Shown here: piece by piece, positions 36,107 through 46,614 of the stretch
Layout of the letters: each line of letters starts with the position of its first letter
Numbering within the stretch: the first letter of the stretch is position 1
From: Colwellia psychrerythraea
Lineage (GTDB): Bacteria > Pseudomonadota > Gammaproteobacteria > Enterobacterales > Alteromonadaceae
Reading direction: 5' to 3'
Assembly: GCF_000764225.1 (NCBI RefSeq)
Contig: NZ_JQED01000031.1
Coordinates: 44,377-108,376, forward strand
Length of the DNA stretch: 64,000 bases
Program-made: the position numbers and the translations under genes
Notes under the pieces: model-generated
Seen by the model: only the letters and a program-made list of their open reading frames with translations
Told to the model about the DNA's origin: nothing
Databases searched by the model: none

Positions 36107-36754
36107 ATTCAGCTTCCTCTTTTGTTGTATAGCGTGTAATTGAGCCCCTCACAGGGCTGTTTGGTGTGGAGTCCTTGATACACAAGGGATAGCAAGTTCC
36201 CGTTTTCCCTAATTGAGAACCTGAGTCCTTATGTAATATGGTGGGTTTAATCAAAGCTAATACTTACCTGATAAAAATCCAACAAGTAATAGTCAATAAA
36301 GTTATCAATAAATAAACTCAGCAATTCTTTAGCCAACCACAAAAAAACTGAATACTTACTAAGAAATAAAAGAGATATAAATTTCTTTGACCAGTTCAGA
36401 AAAGGAGGAGCCTTAAAAAGAAAAATCAGTGATATAAGCGACTTTCCATAATTCATTTTTATTTTTATTTTTATTTTCTAATTGTATTTCAACTGGCTGA
36501 TAGCCTACTTTTTAAGCTGAGTAATCAGGGCCCCTATAGTTAAGCGTTATTGCGCTTGTTGCATTAGCTGGTGTCATTGTCTCAGCTAATTCAGTATTAA
36601 TAAGTTAATATTGTTTTTCTGGCACGGCAAAGGCTTGATCTTTGTTAAGGTTCAATTTCATGATGGTTACTTCTTTAAGGTTTGAAGGCACTGTAGCTGA
36701 GGTATTTAAAAAGTTTATTAGTTAGTTTTAAATGGTCAGCTTTAACAGTCCATG
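36107..36754. other. Gene-poor region near the right island border
   Basis: 648 bp with no supported gene. A 69-codon hydrophobic frame at 36247-36456 lacks a ribosome site. Other frames are broken. It may hold recombinase binding sites. Confidence 0.5.
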
Positions 36755-37009
36755 TTATGCAAATAATGTTGCACTATCGCCAACAACAATATGATCAAGA
36801 ACTTGAACATTAATAAGTGCTAACGCTTCCTTTAAGAACTTCGTTATCGTAATGTCTGCTTGCGAAGCTTTCGCTTCATCAGATGGATGGTTATGTACAA
36901 AAAAAACAGCAGCACCATCTGATAATAGTTGTTCTTTGTCAATGAATTGCGCAGTAAATGAATAACCTGAACTCTGGATAAGCAGCACTTGCTCAACATT
37001 CCTCTTCAT
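36755..37009 (-). pseudogene. RadC-like JAMM-domain fragment
   Basis: 84 codons. VFFVHNHPSDEAKASQADI is the metal-binding HNHPS..S.aD signature of the RadC/JAB family, and FLKEALALINVQVLDHIVVGDSATLFA continues the usual C-terminus but stops before the conserved SFAERGL end. The N-terminal half of the domain is absent and replaced by unrelated residues. RadC-like genes are common cargo of integrative elements; this one appears to be a remnant. Confidence 0.65.
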
Positions 37010-37259
37010 CCCATTCTCAGCGTTAAAACGTCGATAAATAGCCAGCTATTCATAAACGTTTTGCCTTGATAATTGAATAAAATGAAACATTGATAAAGCT
37101 CATAACTACTTTAATTTTATTACTTTTTATACGTAACAACCTAAGTTGTTGATTTTATTTAAACATCAAGCACTCATTATCCAGAGTTCAGGTTAAATAA
37201 TTTAATCCCAAGTTAAACAATCAGTTGGATTAGTTAATAACGGTGAGAAAGAGATATAC

Positions 37260-37336
37260 AAACGCAAAAAGGCCGATACATGACGTATCGGCCTTTTATA
37301 ATAATTAAATCTAGTGGTGCGGATGGGGGGACTTGA
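37260..37336. repeat. Right flanking repeat: tRNA-Leu 3' end plus terminator (att-like)
   Basis: The partner of the repeat at 17987-18063, 69 of 77 bases identical by eye. It includes the GGCCGATAC/GTATCGGCC hairpin that terminates tRNA-Leu and the tRNA's 3' end up to the T-arm. Confidence 0.8.
37265..37300 (-). terminator. Terminator of the secG/tRNA-Leu unit
   Basis: AAAAAGGCCGATAC, loop, GTATCGGCCTTTT; same stem as at 749. Confidence 0.8.
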
Positions 37337-37399
37337 ACCCCCACGACCTAAGTCACCAGCCCCTCAAGCTGGCGCGTCTACCAATTCCGCCACATCCGC
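37315..37399 (-). tRNA. leuU: tRNA-Leu (anticodon GAG)
   Basis: 85 nt with encoded CCA. Acceptor stem GCGGATG pairs with CATCCGC. The anticodon arm CCAGC-TTGAGGG-GCTGG gives anticodon GAG. A long variable arm and T-arm GGGGGTTCAAGTCCCCC follow, as in class II tRNA-Leu. It lies directly downstream of secG, the same place as leuU in Escherichia coli, and is the integration site of the island. Confidence 0.95.
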
Positions 37400-37452
37400 G
37401 CAATACTAGATTTTTAAACTTTTACTGTTAACTAATTGAGGATTAGTTAACT

Positions 37453-37857
37453 TTAGTCTGGAACGTTGCTGTCATCTTCTTTCTTAGCAGGTTCGTCTGA
37501 TGCAGGTACATCGCTGTTTTGTACAGCTGGTAATGTAGTTGCTTCAGCGCTCTCGCCAGGAATAGCATCAACTGCTTGTTCAGCAGGAACTTCTAGGTTG
37601 TTCCATTCATCAACTGCTTTAGTACGGTTAGCAGTTAAGTTACCTAAAATTAAGCTGATAACGAAAAAACCTACGGCTAAATATGTTGTTGCTGATGTTA
37701 GGAAGTTACCTGAGCCACCTGAGCCAAACACAGTAGCAGAAGAGCCAGCACCAAAAGATGCGCCCATATCTGCGCCTTTACCTTGCTGAATTAGCACTAA
37801 ACCAATTAGGGCTAAAGCAATTAGTACGTAGACTATAATTAATACTTGATACAACAT
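37453..37857 (-). CDS. secG: Preprotein translocase subunit SecG
   Basis: A 134-aa accessory subunit of the SecYEG translocon. Two membrane helices (residues about 2-22 and 55-75) flank the conserved VLIQQGKGADMGASFGAG-type loop. The tail is acidic and rich in Ala, Glu and Asp. I start at the ATG at 37857 (MLYQVLIIVY) behind AAGGAAAATAGAA; a frame starting nine codons earlier overlaps tpiA and lacks support. It sits between tpiA and tRNA-Leu, the usual gammaproteobacterial order. Confidence 0.93.
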   Translation of the reverse strand: MLYQVLIIVYVLIALALIGLVLIQQGKGADMGASFGAGSSATVFGSGGSGNFLTSATTYLAVGFFVISLILGNLTANRTKAVDEWNNLEVPAEQAVDAIPGESAEATTLPAVQNSDVPASDEPAKKEDDSNVPD

Positions 37858-37859
37858 TT

Positions 37860-38630
37860 CTATTTTCCTTTCGCTGCAGAACAAATAATTTTAAATTGGT
37901 CTGCTTTTAAACTAGCACCACCGATAAGACCACCGTCTATATCAGCTTGTGCGAATAGTTCTTCACAGTTAGCTGCATTTACGCTGCCACCGTAGAGTAA
38001 TGGTACTTTATCCGCTACTTGCTCATTTTGTTGAGCTAAAAATTGTCGAATAAACTGATGTGTTTCTTGTGCCATCGCACTTGATGCTGTTTTACCTGTT
38101 CCTATGGCCCATACTGGCTCATAAGCAATAACAACATTGTCAAATTTCTCTATGCCAACTTCATCAATAACTGGCTGAATCTGTGATGATAACACAGTTT
38201 CTGTTTGTTCAGTTGCACGTTCTTCTTCGCTTTCACCAATACATAAAATCGGTGTTAAGCCTGCATTTAATGCAGCATGCACTTTTTTAGCAACTTGCGT
38301 AGAGGTTTCATTATAAATACTTCTACGTTCAGAGTGACCAATTATTACATAATTAATAGCTAAGTTTTGTAACATAGCTGTGGATACTTCACCTGTGAAA
38401 GCACCACTGTCATATTCACTCACATTTTGAGAGCCAACATGAATTGCTTCATTTAAGTTAGCTGATTTTATTTTCTGATTAAGTTCAGATAAATAAGGAA
38501 AGCTAGGACAAATAACAACATCAACATGTGATGATAACTCAATATTTGCCAATCCTGAAACCATAGTATCAACTAGGGCTGAGTCACCGTTCATTTTCCA
38601 ATTTGCGGCTACAATTGCTTGTCTAGTCAT
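37860..38630 (-). CDS. tpiA: Triosephosphate isomerase
   Basis: Interconverts dihydroxyacetone phosphate and glyceraldehyde 3-phosphate in glycolysis. 256 aa, normal length. Visible are the substrate-binding NWKMNG (11-16), catalytic His in IIGHSERR, catalytic Glu in VIAYEPVWAIGTG and the phosphate loop LYGGSVN. The ATG follows GAGGTCGGA. secG starts 2 bp beyond its stop, so the two are probably co-transcribed. Confidence 0.96.
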   Translation of the reverse strand: MTRQAIVAANWKMNGDSALVDTMVSGLANIELSSHVDVVICPSFPYLSELNQKIKSANLNEAIHVGSQNVSEYDSGAFTGEVSTAMLQNLAINYVIIGHSERRSIYNETSTQVAKKVHAALNAGLTPILCIGESEEERATEQTETVLSSQIQPVIDEVGIEKFDNVVIAYEPVWAIGTGKTASSAMAQETHQFIRQFLAQQNEQVADKVPLLYGGSVNAANCEELFAQADIDGGLIGGASLKADQFKIICSAAKGK

Positions 38631-38883
38631 TCCGACCTCTTACCTAGGTTATTATCTTCTGACTTCCGTTAACCTTTAAATGGAGTCATTGCTAAAATGA
38701 AGCCGCGAGATAGTAACTAACCTACGCAAAAGATACAAGTATTTAACACATATCTTTTACTAGTTGCAGTTTTTTTATACTTATCGCGGCATGTTAGCAC
38801 AATATAATCGCTCTACTCTCTTAAGGTTATTACAATAACAGCCTAAGAGAGTTTTCATTAATAGCGCTGATTAATCACTTTAA

Positions 38884-40221
38884 CTACTTAACCAGTTTTA
38901 CTAAATCGGCAATTTTGTTAGCCAATAACGTCACTTCATCAAGATCTGGACCTTCCACCATGACACGGATAAGTGGTTCAGTGCCTGATTTACGCAGTAA
39001 TACTCTGCCACGACCTGTTAGTGTTTCATTCACTTCATCAACCGCAGCCAGTACATCAGCATCATTTAATGGATTATTTTCTCCAGCAAAGCGAACATTA
39101 ACAAGTAATTGCGGAAGCATTGTTAAGCCTTGACGTAACTCAAACAACGATTTTTCTTGTTTAGTTACCGCAGTAAGCACATTAAGCGCAGCAATTATAC
39201 CATCACCGGTAGAGGTATGATTAAGGTTAATAACATGGCCTGAATTTTCAGCACCTAACTGCCAACCTTTCTCTTTTAGCAGCTCCATCACGTGGCGGTC
39301 ACCAACATTACTACGGGCAAATTCAATGTCTAATTCTTTTAAAGCTAACTCTAAGCCCATATTACTCATGAGAGTACCAACAACGCCGCCCTCTTTTCGA
39401 CCAGATTTTAAATCATTACACGCGATGATATAGATAATTTCATCACCATCAATAACATAACCCGTGTGATCGACCATCATGATACGATCGCCATCACCAT
39501 CAAGGGCAATACCGAGATCAGCATTATGTTCAACAACCGCTTCACTGATTGCTGTCATAGAGGTTGCGCCACAGTCTTTATTGATATTAGTTCCGTTAGG
39601 CCCGGTACCTATTTCAATAACTGTTGCACCTAATTCACGAAACACATTAGGCGCAATGTGATAAGTAGCGCCATGGGCACAATCAACCACGATAGTTAAG
39701 TTTTTTAATGACATTTTGCTAGGGAAGTTACTTTTACAAAACTCAATGTAACGCCCTGCTGCATCATTAACGCGACTCGCTTTACCAAGCTTTGCTGATT
39801 CTACACACCCCATTGGATTGTCTAATTCAGCTTCAATCGCTAATTCAACCGCATCAGGGAGTTTTTCCCCGCTGTTAGAGAAAAACTTAATGCCATTATC
39901 ATAAAAAGGATTATGCGAGGCGCTAATGACAATGCCAGCTTCGGCTCTGAATGTTTTAGTCAGATAAGCAATACCTGGTGTTGGCATAGGACCAAGTAAA
40001 CCTACATCGATTCCTGCGGCTGAGAAACCTGCTTCAAGTGCTGATTCAAGCATGTAGCCTGAGATACGCGTATCTTTACCAATAAGCACCTTCTTAGTGC
40101 CTTGTCCGGCGAGTACTTTACCCGCCGCATAACCCAGCTTCATGACGAACTCTGGTGTGATTGGGTATTGACCAACTAAACCACGGATACCATCGGTACC
40201 AAAATATTTACGATTTGACAT
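38884..40221 (-). CDS. glmM: Phosphoglucosamine mutase
   Basis: Converts glucosamine 6-phosphate to glucosamine 1-phosphate for UDP-GlcNAc, peptidoglycan and LPS. 445 aa. The phosphoserine loop is [19 protein letters not shown] (its Ser in SASHNP, near residue 102), the metal site [11 protein letters not shown] and the sugar site ENSGH. The C-terminus has [19 protein letters not shown] follows AAGGAAAAAC. It lies downstream of folP and ftsH as in most gammaproteobacteria. Confidence 0.96.
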   Translation of the reverse strand: MSNRKYFGTDGIRGLVGQYPITPEFVMKLGYAAGKVLAGQGTKKVLIGKDTRISGYMLESALEAGFSAAGIDVGLLGPMPTPGIAYLTKTFRAEAGIVISASHNPFYDNGIKFFSNSGEKLPDAVELAIEAELDNPMGCVESAKLGKASRVNDAAGRYIEFCKSNFPSKMSLKNLTIVVDCAHGATYHIAPNVFRELGATVIEIGTGPNGTNINKDCGATSMTAISEAVVEHNADLGIALDGDGDRIMMVDHTGYVIDGDEIIYIIACNDLKSGRKEGGVVGTLMSNMGLELALKELDIEFARSNVGDRHVMELLKEKGWQLGAENSGHVINLNHTSTGDGIIAALNVLTAVTKQEKSLFELRQGLTMLPQLLVNVRFAGENNPLNDADVLAAVDEVNETLTGRGRVLLRKSGTEPLIRVMVEGPDLDEVTLLANKIADLVKLVK

Positions 40222-40347
40222 GTTTTTCCTTATATACTTTCTTGTATAGCTTTATTCATTGCAGCGACTGCTATCAGATTTTCAGTAGATATTCGTTAAA
40301 TTATCTAACGTTAGCTAATCTTGTCTTTTCTCTGCTACAACTGACCA

Positions 40348-41205
40348 TCATTGGTACTTAGCTGTTATGGATAATACTTTGAGGGCATCGACCGTTTCTT
40401 TAACGTCATGCACTCGAATTATACTCGCGTTTTGCTGTGCGGCTATTATAGCGGTAGTTAGGCTACCTGCAAGGCGTTCGTCAACATTACGGGCTAATAA
40501 GTTACCTATCATTGATTTCCTCGACGTTCCGGATAGTAGTGGTAAACCTAAATCACTAAACTGGTGAAGTTGTGCAAGTAACTGATAGTTTTGCTCTAAC
40601 GTTTTACCAAAGCCAAAACCTGGGTCTAAAATAAGACGCTCTCGGTTAATACCTGCTTGTTCACATATTTGTATACGGTCAATAAAAAACTGTTTTATAT
40701 CAGCAATAACATCGTCATATTGAGGGTTGTCCTGCATTGAGCGCGGTAAGCCCTGCATATGCATTAGACATATTGGCACATCGCTCTTTGCTAATACGGC
40801 TAAACAGCCTTCATTTTGTAAAGCTCGAACATCATTAATAATATCAGCGCCATGTGCAATGGCCTGTGACATGACTTCTGCTTTACTGGTATCGATTGAT
40901 ACCTTGATATCAAATTTCGATTTAATGGCTTTAAGCAATGGGATAACGCGCGCTAATTCATCTTCTTCACTTACCTCAACAGCACCAGGACGGGTCGATT
41001 CACCACCGATATCGATAATATCAACTCCGTCGTTTATCATTTGTTCTACTTGAGCAAGTGCTTTATCAAAGGTGGCAAACTTTCCACCGTCAGAAAATGA
41101 ATCAGGGGTAACATTAAGGATACCCATCACTTGCGCTTGAGGTTTATTTTGCTGCTCAGTTTGTTGATTGTTTGCGTTATTAGCTGAAAAATTATTTGTT
41201 GTCAT
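40348..41205 (-). CDS. folP: Dihydropteroate synthase
   Basis: Joins p-aminobenzoate to dihydropterin pyrophosphate in folate synthesis; the sulfonamide target. 285 aa. MGILNVTPDSFSDGGKF (pterin/diphosphate loop), DIGGESTRPGA, SIDTSKAEV, INDVRAL and LDPGFGFGKT are all present. The first ~23 residues are a Gln/Asn-rich extension (MTTNNFSANNANNQQ), so translation may begin slightly further in. It is downstream of ftsH, with a terminator hairpin between. Confidence 0.95.
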   Translation of the reverse strand: MTTNNFSANNANNQQTEQQNKPQAQVMGILNVTPDSFSDGGKFATFDKALAQVEQMINDGVDIIDIGGESTRPGAVEVSEEDELARVIPLLKAIKSKFDIKVSIDTSKAEVMSQAIAHGADIINDVRALQNEGCLAVLAKSDVPICLMHMQGLPRSMQDNPQYDDVIADIKQFFIDRIQICEQAGINRERLILDPGFGFGKTLEQNYQLLAQLHQFSDLGLPLLSGTSRKSMIGNLLARNVDERLAGSLTTAIIAAQQNASIIRVHDVKETVDALKVLSITAKYQ

Positions 41206-41256
41206 TTTGATCTTTTCTTGCTGTGTTCAGTAAATAAGAAAGCGCTACATATGAAA

Positions 41257-41290
41257 AAGCCTCGGTATTTATAGTAAATAACGAGGCTTT
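41257..41290 (-). terminator. Hairpin after ftsH
   Basis: AAGCCTCG..TATTT / AAATA..CGAGGCTT stem between ftsH and folP; a T-rich stretch follows in both directions. Confidence 0.7.
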
Positions 41291-41308
41291 AATAATTATA
41301 TAAACATC

Positions 41309-43291
41309 TTAGCTTGCGGGTGTATCACCACTTGGCTTAGTTGTGTCAGGTTTAATTTGATTAACTTCTTCAGTTTCACTGGCCGTTTCAGCATCTTTAG
41401 TCGTTGCTTCAACAACCGTTTCTTTATCACCTTTACTGTCATCAGAATTAGAGCTTGAACCACCCTTATCTTCCCAACCTGCAGGAGGACGAACAGTTTT
41501 TCTAGCCATTAAGTCATCGATTTGTAAAGCATCAATGGTTTCATACTTCATCAAACAATCTTTCATGGCATGTAGTACATCCATGTTTTCTTTGATTAAG
41601 TCTTCAGCTCGTTGATAGTTACGGTTAATAACTGATTTAATTTCTTCATCAATGCTTTTCGCTGTTTCATCAGACATATGTAACGATTTAGCAGAGGTTC
41701 GACCTAAGAAAACTTCACCTTCTTCTTCAGCGAACAACATAGGCCCCATTTTATCTGATAGACCCCATTGCGTTACCATTTTACGAGCAATGTTAGTTGC
41801 TCTTTCAATATCATTTGAAGCACCAGTAGAAACTTTATCACTACCGTAAATAACTTCTTCAGCAACACGACCACCGTATAGCGAAGAAATGTTACTTTCT
41901 AGATGTTGCTTAGAATGGCTAAATCTATCTTGCTCAGGTAAGTACATAGTTACACCAAGAGCACGGCCACGAGGAATAATACTCACTTTGTAAACTGGAT
42001 CATGATCTGGTACTAAACGACCAATAATTGCATGACCTGCTTCATGGTACGCAGTCATTTCTTTTTCTGACTCACTCATTACCATGGTCTTACGTTCTGA
42101 GCCCATCATGATCTTATCTTTCGCGGCGTCAAATTCTTTCATACCAACAACACGAATTGATGCACGTGCAGCGCATAATGCCGCTTCGTTCACTAAGTTA
42201 GCTAAATCAGCACCAGAGAAACCTGGCGTACCACGAGCTATAACTTCTGCTTTAACATCATCACCTAATGGTACTTTGCGCATATGTACTTTAAGGATCT
42301 GCTCACGACCACGAATATCAGGTAAACCAACAGTTACTTGACGGTCAAAACGACCAGGACGAAGTAATGCAGGGTCTAATACGTCAGGACGGTTAGTTGC
42401 AGCAATAACAATAACGCCTTCATTACCTTCAAAACCATCCATTTCAACTAACATTTGGTTAAGTGTTTGCTCACGTTCATCATGACCACCACCCATACCC
42501 GCGCCACGTTGGCGACCTACCGCATCGATTTCATCGATGAAGATAATACAAGGTGCCGCTTTTTTAGCTTGTTCAAACATGTCACGTACACGCGATGCAC
42601 CAACACCAACAAACATTTCAACAAAGTCAGAGCCTGAAATGGTAAAGAAAGGAACTTTCGCTTCACCAGCAATTGCTTTCGCTAATAACGTTTTACCTGT
42701 ACCTGGTTGGCCAACAAGTAAAATACCTGATGGAATACGTCCACCTAATTTTTGAAAACGGCTAGGTTCACGTAAATAATCAACTAATTCAGCAACATCT
42801 TCTTTCGCTTCATCACAACCAGCAACGTCGGCAAATGTTGTTTTAATTTGTTCTTCACTTAATTGACGAGCTTTAGATTTACCAAAAGACATGGCGCCTT
42901 TACCGCCACCGCCTTGCATTTGACGCATGAAGAAAATCCAGACACCAATAAGTAAAATCATCGGGAACCAAGAAACAAAGATAGTTGTTAAGAAACTTGT
43001 TTCTTCAGGCAACTTACCTTCAGCGCGCACGCCCTGCTTAACAAGATCATTAATTAAATCACGATCATAGCCGCCAGGTATAACGGTTTTGTATGCTTCG
43101 CCACTACGCTTTTCACCCGTGATCACGCCATTTCTGTCAACACTCGCATCACGAATTTGACCTTGGCGTACATCCTTAATAAAGCGGGTGTAATCCATTT
43201 GTTGATTTTCAGTGGTATTTGGAGAAAAACTCTGAAATACACTCATCAAAACAACTGCAATAACTAACCATAAAATAAGATTTTTCGCCAT
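41309..43291 (-). CDS. ftsH: ATP-dependent zinc metalloprotease FtsH
   Basis: A membrane-anchored AAA+ protease that degrades misfolded membrane proteins and regulators such as LpxC and sigma-32. About 660 aa from the ATG at 43291 ([10 protein letters not shown]), which matches the conserved start; a TTG three codons earlier is disregarded. Two N-terminal membrane helices (about 4-22 and 98-118), Walker A GQPGTGKT, Walker [12 protein letters not shown], second region of homology [19 protein letters not shown], and zinc motif HEAGH are present. The C-terminal tail is long and rich in Ser, Asp, Thr and Glu. rlmE lies upstream, as usual. Confidence 0.97.
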   Translation of the reverse strand: MAKNLILWLVIAVVLMSVFQSFSPNTTENQQMDYTRFIKDVRQGQIRDASVDRNGVITGEKRSGEAYKTVIPGGYDRDLINDLVKQGVRAEGKLPEETSFLTTIFVSWFPMILLIGVWIFFMRQMQGGGGKGAMSFGKSKARQLSEEQIKTTFADVAGCDEAKEDVAELVDYLREPSRFQKLGGRIPSGILLVGQPGTGKTLLAKAIAGEAKVPFFTISGSDFVEMFVGVGASRVRDMFEQAKKAAPCIIFIDEIDAVGRQRGAGMGGGHDEREQTLNQMLVEMDGFEGNEGVIVIAATNRPDVLDPALLRPGRFDRQVTVGLPDIRGREQILKVHMRKVPLGDDVKAEVIARGTPGFSGADLANLVNEAALCAARASIRVVGMKEFDAAKDKIMMGSERKTMVMSESEKEMTAYHEAGHAIIGRLVPDHDPVYKVSIIPRGRALGVTMYLPEQDRFSHSKQHLESNISSLYGGRVAEEVIYGSDKVSTGASNDIERATNIARKMVTQWGLSDKMGPMLFAEEEGEVFLGRTSAKSLHMSDETAKSIDEEIKSVINRNYQRAEDLIKENMDVLHAMKDCLMKYETIDALQIDDLMARKTVRPPAGWEDKGGSSSNSDDSKGDKETVVEATTKDAETASETEEVNQIKPDTTKPSGDTPAS

Positions 43292-43457
43292 ATCGCTCAA
43301 CTTAATGACCTCTTGTGATATTTAAAATATATATTAAAACAAATCTATACTAGTCTATTGTGCCTAATTTACTACAATTCAAGGCTTGGAGCTATTTAAC
43401 TTTAGTCGCTAGTAACAACTAGTTACAACTTGTCTATTATGACCTTTGTCATTAGCG

Positions 43458-44087
43458 TTAACCTTTATAACCTGTAGCAACCAAGTAAACTTCTCTTGAG
43501 CGCGCTCTTGAAGATTCTGGCTTGCGTGTTTTTACCGTTTTAAAAACTGCGCGTGTTGCTTTCATATAGTCTTCAAAACCCGCACCTTGGAACACTTTTA
43601 CAATAAAGGAGCCATTAGATTTTAGCACTTCACTACACATATCTAAAGCAAGTTCGACGAGATACATGCTACGGGCAGAATCTGCACTTTCATTACCTGT
43701 CATGTTGGCAGCCATGTCTGACATCACCACATCAATATTTTTACCATTAATACGTGTTAATAATGCATCAAGTACTGCTTCTTCTCTAAAGTCACCTTCA
43801 AGGAAATCAACACCAACAATAGAGTCCATTGGTAAAATATCACAAGCCACAACTTGGCCTTTATCACCAACGGCTTTCACCGCATATTCTGACCAACCAC
43901 CAGGAGCTGCGCCTAAATCGACAACTTTCATGCCTGGTTTAATTAATTTATCTTTTAGGTTAATTTCTTCCAGTTTAAATACTGCACGAGATCGAAGACC
44001 TAAACGTTGCGCTTTTTTTACGTATTCATCTTCAAAGTGTTCGTCTAACCAGCGTTGACTACTTGCTTTGTGTTTTTTATTTGCCAT
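43458..44087 (-). CDS. rlmE: 23S rRNA 2'-O-methyltransferase RlmE
   Basis: Methylates U2552 of 23S rRNA using SAM, needed for late 50S assembly. 209 aa, normal length. SAM motif [15 protein letters not shown] (about 55-69), VACDILPMD, and the catalytic KDKE residues within [17 protein letters not shown], and FIVKVFQG are visible. It is divergent from yhbY across 217 bp and upstream of ftsH; both features are conserved in gammaproteobacteria. Confidence 0.95.
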   Translation of the reverse strand: MANKKHKASSQRWLDEHFEDEYVKKAQRLGLRSRAVFKLEEINLKDKLIKPGMKVVDLGAAPGGWSEYAVKAVGDKGQVVACDILPMDSIVGVDFLEGDFREEAVLDALLTRINGKNIDVVMSDMAANMTGNESADSARSMYLVELALDMCSEVLKSNGSFIVKVFQGAGFEDYMKATRAVFKTVKTRKPESSRARSREVYLVATGYKG

Positions 44088-44304
44088 GCTTTCGCTTACT
44101 CACAAAAAGAACATTAATTATTAAAGGATTATACCATTGTGATCTGTTAATTATTCATAATCGAAAACAAAAATATCTAAAATTGACAACTTAATAACGG
44201 TGATTTCTAGATGATTATAAAATTAGTGCGATTGGTATTAGTATTAATTAGTAGATAAGGGTAAAATAGCGGCAATTCAAGGTAACTAATAACGAAATTT
44301 AGTA

Positions 44305-44601
44305 ATGAGCTTAAACAAAAAACAAATTCAACACCTTAAAGGTGTCGCACATCCTCTTAAACCAGTCGTTTTGCTTGGTAATAATGGCTTAACAGAAGCA
44401 GTTGTGGCCGAGATTGATTATGCATTAAATCATCATGAATTAATCAAAGTTAAAATCCCAACGGATGATAGAGAAACTAAAGCATTAATCGTTGATGCTA
44501 TATGTCGTGAAACGAATGCCACTAAGGTACAAGTGATCGGTAAAACGTTAGTGATTTATCGTGAAAGTGCAGAAAAGAAAATTAGAATTCCTAAAATCTA
44601 A
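44305..44601 (+). CDS. yhbY: Ribosome assembly RNA-binding protein YhbY
   Basis: A 98-aa CRM-domain protein associated with pre-50S particles. LKGVAHPLKPVVLLGNNGLT, the central LNHHELIKVKI and the end KTLVIYRES are the conserved CRM elements, including the GxxG-type GNNG loop. Divergent from rlmE. A strong palindromic terminator follows. Confidence 0.93.
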   Translation: MSLNKKQIQHLKGVAHPLKPVVLLGNNGLTEAVVAEIDYALNHHELIKVKIPTDDRETKALIVDAICRETNATKVQVIGKTLVIYRESAEKKIRIPKI

Positions 44602-44637
44602 TTCTCAGTCGCTTTGATAAACTATGTTTACCCAGCT

Positions 44638-44670
44638 AAAAAATGACAGCAATTGCTGTCATTTTTTTTA
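44638..44670. terminator. Bidirectional terminator between yhbY and Arc-like gene
   Basis: AAATGACAGCAATTGCTGTCATTT followed by T run; serves both convergent genes. Confidence 0.85.
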
Positions 44671-44671
44671 A

Positions 44672-44884
44672 TTACTTTTCGTCAGGTGCTTGATCCGTTT
44701 CAACTCCTTCAATCAGTGTTACCACTTTTTGCGTCAATTTCACGCGCCCAGATTCAACCAGAGCTTTTCTTAGCACATATTCAATTTGCGCATTAACACT
44801 ACGCAGTTCATCATCTGACCAACGCTGCATTGCTGCCAAAACTTCAGGGTTTATTCTAAGCGGGAAGCTTTTTTTAGCTGCCAT
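44672..44884 (-). CDS. Arc-family ribbon-helix-helix DNA-binding protein
   Basis: A 70-aa protein: FPLRINPEVLAAMQRWSDDE forms the beta strand and first helix, and SVNAQIEYVLRKALVESGR the second helix of an Arc/MetJ-like fold. AGGA precedes the ATG. It starts 22 bp after the SPFH gene, so the two probably form one transcript. A regulator of that membrane protein gene is plausible. Confidence 0.75.
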   Translation of the reverse strand: MAAKKSFPLRINPEVLAAMQRWSDDELRSVNAQIEYVLRKALVESGRVKLTQKVVTLIEGVETDQAPDEK

Positions 44885-44906
44885 GAATTTTCCTATTAAG
44901 TTAGCA

Positions 44907-45752
44907 TTAATACAAACTGCCAGTATTAACGACAGGTTGTGTGCTTTTATCGCTACATAAAACGACTAATAAGTTACTTACCATAGTGGCTTTACGCTCT
45001 TCATCTAGTTCCACAATATCTTTATCAGATAGTTGTTTTAGGGCCATTTCTACCATACCAACAGCACCGTCAACAATTAGGCGACGGGCAGCAATAATGG
45101 CAGAAGCTTGTTGCCTTTGCAGCATAGCATTAGCAATTTCTGGCGCATAGGCTAAATGACTGATACGTGCTTCATGTACTTTTACACCGGCTTTTTCTAA
45201 TCGCTGCTGTATCTCTAGTATTAAGGCTTCTGACACTTCTTTAGGGTGGCTTCGAAGCGCAATTTGATCTCCTTCGTGTTGATCATACGGGTAACTGATC
45301 GCCATATTTCTTAGTGCCGATTCACTTTGTATTGTCACAAAACTTAGGTAATCATCTACTTCAAATACGGCCTCAGCAGTATCGTCTATCGACCAAACCA
45401 CCACAGTAGCAATTTCAATCGGGTTGCCATGCTTATCATTGACTTTCATTTGACTCGATTCAAAGTTACGGATTCTTAATGAAATTGTTTTACGGATAAA
45501 GAGTGGAATAGTCCAACGAAGACCTGCAGCTTTTACTGTGCCAACATAGCTACCAAAGAAGGTCATTACCTTAGCTTGATTTGGTTGCACCATGAAAAAG
45601 CCAGGGATCGCAGCAACAGTCAATATAAAGACCAGTACCGTTATCAATTCTATATTGCCCATCGCAGCTTGACTCGTGATAAAAATTGCCGCGACGACTA
45701 GCGCAATAAAAACACCGTAACCATTAATCGAAAAACCTTTTTTCTCGTTCAT
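44907..45752 (-). CDS. SPFH/Band 7 domain membrane protein
   Basis: A 281-aa stomatin-like protein. Two N-terminal hydrophobic helices (about 8-30 and 33-52) precede a Band 7 domain: [63 protein letters not shown] and [18 protein letters not shown] proteins scaffold membrane microdomains and proteases. No NfeD-type partner is adjacent; an Arc-type gene follows instead. AAGGAG lies five bases before the ATG. Confidence 0.85.
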   Translation of the reverse strand: MNEKKGFSINGYGVFIALVVAAIFITSQAAMGNIELITVLVFILTVAAIPGFFMVQPNQAKVMTFFGSYVGTVKAAGLRWTIPLFIRKTISLRIRNFESSQMKVNDKHGNPIEIATVVVWSIDDTAEAVFEVDDYLSFVTIQSESALRNMAISYPYDQHEGDQIALRSHPKEVSEALILEIQQRLEKAGVKVHEARISHLAYAPEIANAMLQRQQASAIIAARRLIVDGAVGMVEMALKQLSDKDIVELDEERKATMVSNLLVVLCSDKSTQPVVNTGSLY

Positions 45753-45914
45753 GTAAACTCCTTATAGAACCCAAAAGTGATATCACTTTGATATCAAAAT
45801 AATTACACCATAATAGAATATTTGCAAGTGCAGATAACACTTTTACAAGAGCAACCAATTTGAAATGACTTAATTAACTGAGGCAAAGAGCAGAAAAAGT
45901 TAAGCAGATATCAC

Positions 45915-45951
45915 AAAAAAGGCCACAAACATGGTGTTTGTGGCCTTTTAA
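45915..45951 (-). terminator. Terminator after greA
   Basis: GGCCACAAACA/TGTTTGTGGCC stem flanked by A and T tracts. Confidence 0.85.
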
Positions 45952-46016
45952 ATAAACAATTGTTGCCCAGTAGACTGCAACAATTACTTACACAAATTTA
46001 TTATTACAAGGTGTTG

Positions 46017-46493
46017 TTAGATGTGCTCTACAGCAACAATTTCATACTCAACAATGCCACCAGGGATAGTAATTTCAATCTCACTATCAACCTCTTTACC
46101 TATTAAACCGCGAGCGATAGGTGAGTTTAATGAAATACGACCTGTTTTAAAGTCTGCTTCGTCATCACCAACAATTTGGTAAGTCACTTCAACTTCAGTG
46201 TCTATATTAAGTAAGGTAACGGTAGTACCGAAAATAACTTTGCCATGATTCGGTATGGTTGTTACATCAATAACTTGTGCATTACATAATCGGCCTTCAA
46301 TATCTTGTATACGACCTTCACAAAAGCCCTGCTCTTCTTTTGCTGCATGGTACTCTGCATTTTCTTTCAAATCACCGTGCTCACGAGCATCAGCAATATC
46401 TTTTACGATACGAGGACGTTTTTCTGTTTTTAAGAATTTAAGTTCTTCTTGTAACAGTTCAGCACCACGAAGGGTCATTGGATATTTAGTCAT
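46017..46493 (-). CDS. greA: Transcription elongation factor GreA
   Basis: Stimulates transcript cleavage by backtracked RNA polymerase. I use the ATG at 46493 ([10 protein letters not shown]), giving 158 aa, the family length; an ATG three codons upstream is possible. The N-terminal coiled coil contains [12 protein letters not shown] and [19 protein letters not shown], whose tip acidic residues (D and E of DLKE) act in the polymerase channel. The C-terminal FKBP-like domain follows. It is downstream of carB, a conserved order. Confidence 0.95.
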   Translation of the reverse strand: MTKYPMTLRGAELLQEELKFLKTEKRPRIVKDIADAREHGDLKENAEYHAAKEEQGFCEGRIQDIEGRLCNAQVIDVTTIPNHGKVIFGTTVTLLNIDTEVEVTYQIVGDDEADFKTGRISLNSPIARGLIGKEVDSEIEITIPGGIVEYEIVAVEHI

Positions 46494-46614
46494 TATTATC
46501 ATCTCATTCTAACAATAAAGGTGGTTAATCTCGCTTATGAACAGCAGATAACCACCTTTAAATACTTTAAATAAGCTCAAGGTCACTTAGGACTTTAAGC
46601 CTTATGCATTTTAT

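Larger units (their letters stand above)
17987..37336. mobile_element. Putative tRNA-Leu integrated defence island, about 19.3 kb
   Basis: Bounded by the direct repeats at 17987-18063 and 37260-37336. The intact tRNA-Leu(GAG) is at the right end, with a small tyrosine recombinase gene and a RadC-like fragment near it. The cargo is Mrr, type I RM, Kiwa-like, Hachiman-like, a dCTP deaminase-like protein, ThyX, and an LRAT-like protein with an XRE regulator. Nearly all cargo is on one strand. No conjugation or replication genes are present, so it would need help to move, and the truncated RadC and short recombinase suggest partial decay. Confidence 0.75.

Noticed and set aside
36247..36456. 69-codon hydrophobic frame on the minus strand in the island
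   Set aside because: No ribosome site before the ATG, low-complexity AT-rich upstream sequence and no recognisable family; could be a chance frame.
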